Assembly (NCBI RefSeq): GCF_018618475.1
Contig: NZ_JACSMD010000001.1
Location: 62,001 to 126,000, forward strand
DNA from: Exiguobacterium sp. s122
Lineage (GTDB): Bacteria; Bacillota; Bacilli; Exiguobacteriales; Exiguobacteriaceae
DNA length: 64,000 bases
Direction: 5' to 3'
Below the pieces are notes generated by a model. The model was given only the letters and a program-made list of their open reading frames with translations, ran no database searches and was not told where the DNA came from. This document shows, in pieces, positions 58,828 to 64,000 of the stretch. Numbering within the stretch: position 1 is the stretch's first letter; every line of letters begins with the position of its first letter. A program made the translations under genes and the position numbers.

Positions 58828-58855
58828 GTACCGAAAATTAGAGGAGGAACTATAC

Positions 58856-59845
58856 ATGTTGACACGACTACTGACGAACCGAGTGACAGCGACAGAGATG
58901 AAACAAGCCGCGGAGGAACTGTTCACGGCGGACACGGCCCGCATTAAAGAAGTGCTACTCACGTTAAAAGCGCGAGGTGAGACAGCCGACGAGATGGCAG
59001 GACTCGCCGCCTACATCCGTGAAGCGGCGACATTCCCCGAGACGACGTTGCCTGTCCTTGACGTTTGTGGCACGGGCGGGGACGGCGCCCATACGTTCAA
59101 CATCAGTTCGACCGTCGCGTTCGTCTTGGCGGGGCTCGGCATCCCAGTCGCAAAACATGGGAATCGGAGCGTGTCGAGCCGGTCGGGCAGCGCGGACGTG
59201 CTTGAGGCGTTAGGCGTCCCGATCGTCCGGACAGCGGAAGATGTGCTAGCGGACCTCGAACGAGCCAACCTCAGTTTCTTGTTCGCTCAACACGTTCATC
59301 CGATTATGAAACATGTCATGCCGGCACGAAAAGAGCTCGCGACCGCCACGATCTTTAACCAAATCGGGCCGCTCACGAACCCGCTTAAACCGAGACGACA
59401 ATTGATTGGCGTGTATCATCCGTCGCTCCTCGAGAAGATGGCGGCGGCGATGAAGCAACTTGGCGTCGAACGCGGCATGGTCGTCCACGGCGCCGGCGGT
59501 CTCGATGAAGCAAGCCTTGCCGGTGAGAACGACGTATTGTTCTTTGACGGCAATCAGACGGCGCGCTATAAAGTTGACCCACGCGACGTCGGGTTGATGC
59601 GGGCCCCGCTCTCGGCACTTCGCGGCGGAACACCATCAGAAAACGCGGAGACGCTCGTCGCCGTGTTGAACGGACAAGAAGGACCTGCCCGGGACGTCGT
59701 CCTCTTGAACGCGGCACTCGCCTTATGTACGTATGGGGCAGTGAAGACACTACGTGAAGGAGTCGCAAAAGCGAGCCATAGTATCGATGAGGGCCTCGCG
59801 CTTGGCGTACTCAACCAATTACAACAAACGGAGGTTCGACTATGA
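58856..59845 (+). CDS. trpD: Anthranilate phosphoribosyltransferase
   Basis: 329 residues. DVCGTGGDGAHTFNISS near 70-86, KHGNRSVSSRSGSADVLEALG near 98 and the anthranilate-site segment FLFAQHVHPIMKHV are characteristic. It joins anthranilate to PRPP. It is the first gene of the operon: no trpE or trpG precedes it, and there is no fused TrpG domain. GAGGAGGAACTATAC precedes the ATG. Confidence 0.96.
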   Translation: MLTRLLTNRVTATEMKQAAEELFTADTARIKEVLLTLKARGETADEMAGLAAYIREAATFPETTLPVLDVCGTGGDGAHTFNISSTVAFVLAGLGIPVAKHGNRSVSSRSGSADVLEALGVPIVRTAEDVLADLERANLSFLFAQHVHPIMKHVMPARKELATATIFNQIGPLTNPLKPRRQLIGVYHPSLLEKMAAAMKQLGVERGMVVHGAGGLDEASLAGENDVLFFDGNQTARYKVDPRDVGLMRAPLSALRGGTPSENAETLVAVLNGQEGPARDVVLLNAALALCTYGAVKTLREGVAKASHSIDEGLALGVLNQLQQTEVRL

Positions 59846-60603
59846 GCTACTTGACGAAAATCATCGGGACGAAGCTAGAAGAAGTGAACGAGATGAAGGC
59901 GATGGACGTCGTCCGGACCGAGCCGATTCGATTGCTCGACGTGATGAACGACGGCTTCCACGTCATCGCCGAAATCAAGCGGGCGTCCCCCTCAAAAGGG
60001 TTGATTCGGGACCGAGTCAATGTCGCGGAACGTGCCCGAGCGTATGAAGCGGCCGGGGCGACGATGATTTCCGTCTTGACCGATGCGACGTATTTCAAAG
60101 GATCGTTCGACGATTTAAAGCTCGTCGCGGAGGCGGTCGAGATTCCGGTTCTCTGTAAAGACTTCATCATCGACGAACGACAGCTCGACCGGGCGAAAGC
60201 GGCCGGTGCGAGCGCGGCGCTTTTAATCGTCGCGGCGCTTCATCCGAGTCGGCTCACCGCGCTCACAGCATATGCCCGAGCGATTGGCCTCGACGTTCTC
60301 GTCGAGGTGCATGATGAGACGGAACTCCAAACGGCGCTCGAACTCAAGGACGTATTGATTGGCATCAACAATCGTAACTTGAAAACGTTCGAGGTCACGC
60401 TCGAGACGTCAATCAACTTGATGCAGAAATATCCGAACGTCACGTTCGTCAGCGAGAGCGGCGTGGATCGAAAAGAAGCGGCCGAGCGGCTCCAGGCAGC
60501 CGGTGCGAGCGCGATCCTCGTCGGGGAGGCGCTCATGCGTGAAGAAGACCCGACGTCACTCATCGAGGAGTTGACAGCATGTTCGTTAAAATATGTGGAG
60601 TGA
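59842..60603 (+). CDS. trpC: Indole-3-glycerol phosphate synthase
   Basis: 253 residues, a TIM barrel. VIAEIKRASPSKGLI near 41-55, VLCKDFIIDERQL near 103-115, IGINNRNLKTF near 172 and SESGV near 205 are the family motifs with the catalytic lysines and glutamates. Overlaps trpD by 4 nt and trpF by 25 nt. Confidence 0.96.
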   Translation: MSYLTKIIGTKLEEVNEMKAMDVVRTEPIRLLDVMNDGFHVIAEIKRASPSKGLIRDRVNVAERARAYEAAGATMISVLTDATYFKGSFDDLKLVAEAVEIPVLCKDFIIDERQLDRAKAAGASAALLIVAALHPSRLTALTAYARAIGLDVLVEVHDETELQTALELKDVLIGINNRNLKTFEVTLETSINLMQKYPNVTFVSESGVDRKEAAERLQAAGASAILVGEALMREEDPTSLIEELTACSLKYVE

Positions 60604-61151
60604 AGACGGAAGAAGCCGTCCGGGTTGCGGTCGAGGCGGGGGCTGACGCGATTGGATTCGTGTTTGCCGATAGCTCCCGGCGTATCGATGTGGAGACCGC
60701 AAAGCGGTTACGTCAGCATATCCCAGAGTCGGTACGCGTCGTCGGGGTGTTCCTCGACCCGTCACCGGAGGAAGTCGAACGTACGCTTCCCGCCGGGTTG
60801 ACCGATCTTCAACTCCATCGCCGGACATGTCCGCTTGACGCGTTCCGACGTTTTGGGTTACCGATTATCGAAGCGAGTCGTGAGGCGGAAGCGGATCTTG
60901 TGCTCTTGGATGCACCCGTTCCAGGAAGCGGGAAAACACTCGACTGGGCGACGTTAAGACGACCAAATCAACCGTTTTGGCTCGCCGGAGGGTTAACCCC
61001 AGAGAATGTCACCACGGCGATTCAAATCGTAAGACCTGATGGGGTCGACGTTTCAAGCGGCGTCGAGACGGACGGAGAGAAAGATGTTGAGAAGATTCGC
61101 ACGTTTGTCAAACGTGCCAAGGAGGAGTATGTATGTACAGCCAACCAGTGA
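60579..61151 (+). CDS. trpF: Phosphoribosylanthranilate isomerase
   Basis: 190 residues. [10 protein letters not shown] with catalytic C6, [14 protein letters not shown] near 23 and the C-terminal [11 protein letters not shown] and [10 protein letters not shown] identify TrpF. It is slightly shorter than usual, and [11 protein letters not shown] replaces the common LQLHG segment. Start lies inside trpC, stop inside trpB. Confidence 0.94.
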   Translation: MFVKICGVKTEEAVRVAVEAGADAIGFVFADSSRRIDVETAKRLRQHIPESVRVVGVFLDPSPEEVERTLPAGLTDLQLHRRTCPLDAFRRFGLPIIEASREAEADLVLLDAPVPGSGKTLDWATLRRPNQPFWLAGGLTPENVTTAIQIVRPDGVDVSSGVETDGEKDVEKIRTFVKRAKEEYVCTANQ

Positions 61152-62314
61152 ACGGAAAGTTTGGACCTTACGGAGGGAAATATATACCGGAGACACTCAT
61201 GCAAGCGGTCGAAGAGTTAGAGGTCGCTTACGAGGAAGCGAAGCAAGACCCGGCATTCCATGAGCAGTTCGAGGAACTTTTAAGCGAATATGTCGGGCGT
61301 GAGACACCGCTTTACTACGCGGAGAACATGAGCCGCCGCCTCGGGACGAACGTCTATTTGAAGCGAGAAGACTTGAACCATACCGGCGCCCATAAAATCA
61401 ACAATACGATCGGCCAAGCGCTGCTCGCCAAACGGATGGGCAAGCAGAAGATCGTCGCCGAGACCGGAGCAGGACAACACGGTGTCGCGACCGCGACGGT
61501 GTGCGCGTTACTCAATCTCGAATGTACAATCTTTATGGGCGAAGTAGATGTCGAGCGCCAACAGTTGAACGTGTTTCGGATGGAGCTACTCGGCGCGACG
61601 GTCGTCCCGGTCAAGTCGGGGAGCCGGACGTTGAAAGATGCAGTGAACGAAGCGTTACGCTACTGGGTCAAACACGTCGACGATACGCATTACGTCATGG
61701 GTTCCGTGCTCGGACCGCACCCGTTCCCGGCGATGGTCCGTGATTTCCAAAGTGTGATTGGCATGGAGACGCGTCGTCAAATGCTCGACAAGACCGGTCG
61801 CTTGCCGGACGCGGTCATCGCTTGTGTCGGCGGCGGCAGTAACGCGATGGGTATGTTTTATCCGTTCTTGAATGATGAAACGGTCGCCTTATACGGTGTC
61901 GAGGCAGCGGGGAGCGGAATTGACACACCGGAGCATGCGGCGACGCTCACAAAGGGTGAGGTCGGCGTGCTCCACGGGTCGCTCATGTACGTGCTCCAGG
62001 ACGCGGCCGGGCAGATTCAAGAAGCGCACTCGATTTCAGCCGGACTCGATTATCCTGGCGTCGGGCCGGAGCATAGTTTCTTGAAAGACATCGAGCGGGT
62101 TCGCTACGCTGCCGTCACGGATGATGAGGCGCTTGCGGCTTGCATGTCGCTCAGTCGGAATGAAGGCATCATTCCAGCGCTCGAGTCATCGCATGCACTC
62201 GCCTATGCCGAGACGCTTGCTGAAACGATGACGGAGGATGAGATTCTCGTCATCTGCTTATCGGGACGAGGAGACAAAGACGTACACACGATTCGAGAAA
62301 GGGTGACAGGATGA
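61133..62314 (+). CDS. trpB: Tryptophan synthase beta chain
   Basis: 393 residues. [13 protein letters not shown] near 8-20, the PLP lysine in [14 protein letters not shown] near 85, [13 protein letters not shown] near 108 and [15 protein letters not shown] near 230 are canonical TrpB1 motifs. It condenses indole and serine. Overlaps trpF by 19 nt and trpA by 4 nt. Confidence 0.97.
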   Translation: MYSQPVNGKFGPYGGKYIPETLMQAVEELEVAYEEAKQDPAFHEQFEELLSEYVGRETPLYYAENMSRRLGTNVYLKREDLNHTGAHKINNTIGQALLAKRMGKQKIVAETGAGQHGVATATVCALLNLECTIFMGEVDVERQQLNVFRMELLGATVVPVKSGSRTLKDAVNEALRYWVKHVDDTHYVMGSVLGPHPFPAMVRDFQSVIGMETRRQMLDKTGRLPDAVIACVGGGSNAMGMFYPFLNDETVALYGVEAAGSGIDTPEHAATLTKGEVGVLHGSLMYVLQDAAGQIQEAHSISAGLDYPGVGPEHSFLKDIERVRYAAVTDDEALAACMSLSRNEGIIPALESSHALAYAETLAETMTEDEILVICLSGRGDKDVHTIRERVTG

Positions 62315-63090
62315 TGCGCTTAGATGAAGCGATTCGGGAGCGGAGTGAAGGGACGGCGTTCGTCCCGTATATCATGGCAGGAGACGGCGGACTCGACAAC
62401 TTGATTCCGACGATTGAACGGCTTGAAGCGATGGGGGCGACAGCGATTGAACTCGGCATCCCGTTCTCGGATCCGGTAGCGGACGGACCAGTCATCGAGG
62501 CGGCCGGTATGCGCGCCCTCGCCGAAGGCGTGACGCTCGCACAAGTGCTCGACCGTTTAATAGAAGGAACTGGACGTTTTTCAGTCCCGATTGTCCTCAT
62601 GACCTACTTGAATCCGGTGTTTCGCTTCGGAGTGCAACCGTTCTTTGAAAGAGCGGCAGCATGTGGAGTGAGCGGGGTGATCATCCCGGATTTGCCATTT
62701 GAAGAAAGTCTCGAACTGTTCGCCGAGACGGATCGCCACGGCGTTGCCTTCATCCCGCTCGTCACATTAACGAGTAGCGCGCAGCGGGTCGAGACGATAT
62801 TGAATCAGGCCGAGGGATTCGTCTACGCGGTCACGTTGAAAGGAACGACTGGGAAGGCGGATGTGTTTCCAGACGAGTTGCTCGGACATTTACAGGCGCT
62901 CACGGCTCGTTCGCCGGTGCCCGTGCTTGCCGGATTCGGCGTTCATCTGGCCGAACAAGTCCGAGTACTCGGCGAGGCGTGTGATGGCGTCGTCGTCGGC
63001 AGTTTTATCGTCGAGGCGCTCCACGAAGGACGAGACGAGGAAGTGGCAGCTTTGATTCGAGCGGCGAAGACAGTGGACACAAAAAGGTAA
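62311..63090 (+). CDS. trpA: Tryptophan synthase alpha chain
   Basis: 259 residues, a TIM barrel. [11 protein letters not shown] near 17, [19 protein letters not shown] near 48-66 with the catalytic glutamate and aspartate, and [11 protein letters not shown] near 172 identify TrpA. It releases indole to TrpB. Last gene of the operon; the stop lies in the terminator hairpin shared with hsp20. Confidence 0.96.
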   Translation: MMRLDEAIRERSEGTAFVPYIMAGDGGLDNLIPTIERLEAMGATAIELGIPFSDPVADGPVIEAAGMRALAEGVTLAQVLDRLIEGTGRFSVPIVLMTYLNPVFRFGVQPFFERAAACGVSGVIIPDLPFEESLELFAETDRHGVAFIPLVTLTSSAQRVETILNQAEGFVYAVTLKGTTGKADVFPDELLGHLQALTARSPVPVLAGFGVHLAEQVRVLGEACDGVVVGSFIVEALHEGRDEEVAALIRAAKTVDTKR

Positions 63091-63117
63091 GGAATGTGCC
63101 GAGGCACACCCCTTACC
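63081..63117. terminator. Terminator between trpA and hsp20
   Basis: GGTAAGG-TGTGCC / GGCACA-CCTTACC. The minus strand has TTTTT after it, so it is a full terminator for hsp20; the plus side is weak. Confidence 0.7.
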
Positions 63118-63556
63118 CTTCAATTTCAATCGTACGTGTCGTCGACCCGTCATCAGCTTTTGGAATCGTCAAATGCAGCACCCCGTCCGCGAGCTTCGCT
63201 TTGATGCCGTCCTCTTTCACGTTCGGCAGATAGAGTGAACGTTGCATTGAGGTGACACGGCGCTCTCGGTACACATAATCTTTGTCTTCTTCTTTTTCTT
63301 CGCGTTGATCGACCGAGAGGACGAGGTGGTCTTTGTCATAACGGACGTGGATATTCTCTTTTTGAATGCCCGGCATCTCAGCTTCGATGACGTATTGGCT
63401 TTCTTGGTCTTTGACGTCGAGTTTGAACGAGTCGAGGAACGAGGTCGCCCCTTCTTTTGGGTCGAACAATTGATTCATCCGTTCAAACATATCGCCGAAC
63501 AAGTCTTTGCGGAGCCGATCGAGTTCATTCTTTCGAAATGGGGTCAAGTCGAACAT
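63113..63556 (-). CDS. Hsp20/alpha-crystallin small heat-shock protein
   Basis: 147 residues. The alpha-crystallin domain covers about 45-140, with YVIEAEMPGIQKENIHVRYD, RRVTSMQRSLYLPNVKEDGIKA-type sequence and LADGVLHLTIPKA. A short C-terminal tail with TRTIEIEG carries the IEI anchor. It is an ATP-independent holdase. The ATG at 63556 follows GGAGGG; the longer frame crosses a terminator hairpin. Confidence 0.93.
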   Translation of the reverse strand: MFDLTPFRKNELDRLRKDLFGDMFERMNQLFDPKEGATSFLDSFKLDVKDQESQYVIEAEMPGIQKENIHVRYDKDHLVLSVDQREEKEEDKDYVYRERRVTSMQRSLYLPNVKEDGIKAKLADGVLHLTIPKADDGSTTRTIEIEG

Positions 63557-63574
63557 ATGAATCCCTCCTCCATT

Positions 63575-63624
63575 AAAAAACGAACATGGCAGAAGTGTTG
63601 TCACTTCTACTATGTTCGTTTTTT
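63575..63624. terminator. Large hairpin between the TrkA-C gene and hsp20
   Basis: Thirteen-base arms AAAAAACGAACAT / ATGTTCGTTTTTT with an inner AGAAGTG/CACTTCT stem. It should terminate the upstream minus-strand gene; the hsp20 ribosome binding site begins only 5 nt after it. Confidence 0.8.
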
Positions 63625-63671
63625 ATATGGTCTAAACCTGATTCACGTGACGAAATGATGAAAAGAAATCG

Positions 63672-64000
63672 TCATAACTCGACACGTTCGAGCCCGTCCT
63701 CCCCGAACTTGCGGTCGAGTTGGTCGTGGCGGTATGTCGAGGCGAGGACGTATAACAAATCGCCCGGCTCGATTTTCGTCTGGCCCGTCGGCGGGATCAG
63801 ATAGTCTTGGCGCACAATCGCGTTCACGACCGTGTTCGGTGGAAGCGTGATGTCGGCAAGCGTCTTCCCAATCATCGACGACTCTTCCGTCGCGACGTAC
63901 GGAACGAGTTGATGTTGCGACTGTTTGCTCGAGACGAGCGCAATCGAGTACGGAGACCGAATCTTATCGGGTCCGAGTAAGTCGAGTTTCGCCGCAAGCG
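63672..64000 (-). CDS. TrkA-C domain protein, probable cation/proton antiporter (5' end outside window)
   Basis: The last 109 residues only; the frame is open to the window edge. ESSMIGKTLADITLPPNTVVNAIVR and TKIEPGDLLYVLAS form a TrkA-C (RCK-C) regulatory domain, as at the C-terminus of NhaP2/KefB-type antiporters or potassium channel regulators. The membrane part, if any, lies beyond the window, so the protein type is inferred. Confidence 0.65.
   Translation of the reverse strand, partial: LAAKLDLLGPDKIRSPYSIALVSSKQSQHQLVPYVATEESSMIGKTLADITLPPNTVVNAIVRQDYLIPPTGQTKIEPGDLLYVLASTYRHDQLDRKFGEDGLERVEL

Noticed and set aside
58694-58855. N-terminal extension of trpD through the second T-box
   Set aside because: The frame is open by chance; the T-box structure and the GAGGAGG site place the start at 58856.
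63557-63604. Hsp20 start further upstream and an RNA thermometer reading of the hairpin
   Set aside because: The extended frame crosses a terminator hairpin, and the ribosome binding site is not paired in that hairpin, so a thermometer is not supported.
1-64000. CRISPR arrays, insertion sequences, prophage genes, rRNA or tRNA genes
   Set aside because: No regularly spaced repeats, transposase or phage-type proteins, or tRNA-like cloverleaf with TTCGA arm were noticed in the intergenic regions.

Overview
The window looks like chromosomal DNA of a low-GC-lineage Gram-positive bacterium (Firmicutes, Bacilli), most probably Exiguobacterium or a close relative. The base composition is near 50% GC. 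Ribosome binding sites are strong AAAGGAGG-type sites, GTG and TTG starts occur, and many convergent gene pairs share bidirectional intrinsic terminators. T-box leaders, CcpA-type cre sites and a sigma-B-type promoter also fit Bacilli. The genus name is an inference from gene content (kynUAB, arcABDC-arcR, cydDC, trpDCFBA, csbB/yfhO homologues), not a database result. I see no rRNA, tRNA, CRISPR array, insertion sequence or prophage, so this is mostly core metabolic chromosome.

Layout. 1-4.5 kb: the end of an RpiR-type SIS regulator and a csbB-gtcA-yfhO-like polymer glycosylation operon behind a sigma-B-like promoter. 4.5-7.4 kb: kynU-kynA-kynB, tryptophan to anthranilate. 7.4-14.2 kb: a BCCT transporter, a HAD phosphatase, a 0.5-kb candidate structured RNA region, an ABC-F ATPase behind a leader-peptide/terminator attenuator, and an EamA exporter. 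14.2-18.9 kb: an oxidoreductase, an ECF sigma/anti-sigma pair, a small protein with only sigma region 2, and small WYL-like and RNAP-alpha-CTD-like proteins. 19-28.3 kb: a MurE-type ligase, a stress protein, a quinone oxidoreductase, an SDR, a GNAT, a GGDEF protein, a sodium:solute symporter and MgtE. 28.6-36.8 kb: the arginine deiminase cluster arcA-arcB-arcD-arcC, a GH31 glucosidase and arcR. 36.9-40.3 kb: cydDC.

40.3-48.3 kb: a candidate Fur-controlled C-rich sRNA on the minus strand, a second GGDEF protein, msrAB, DUF2252, a membrane rhodanese with a CsoR/CstR-like operator, alkaline phosphatase and a HAD phosphatase. 48.4-58.1 kb: succinate-semialdehyde dehydrogenase, a PlsY paralogue with a GNAT-aminotransferase fusion, UbiB-like kinase, a TRIC channel, DUF423, a coiled-coil M23 cell wall hydrolase and an amino-acid permease. 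58.2-63.1 kb: trpDCFBA behind two tandem tryptophan T-boxes. 63.1-64 kb: Hsp20 and the C-terminal part of a TrkA-C protein.

How the genes work together. The kyn operon makes anthranilate from tryptophan, while the trp operon starts at trpD and has no trpE or trpG in front of it, so the two could form an anthranilate salvage loop unless trpEG lie elsewhere. The arc cluster, arcR and cydDC form a block for low-oxygen life, with Crp/Fnr-, Rex- and cre-like sites next to the genes. The most striking unexplained element is the roughly 160-nt transcript unit at 40319-40514: a near-consensus sigma-A promoter with a Fur box in its spacer, three successive hairpins with C-rich loops, and an intrinsic terminator. 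This is the layout expected of an iron-sparing sRNA of the FsrA type.
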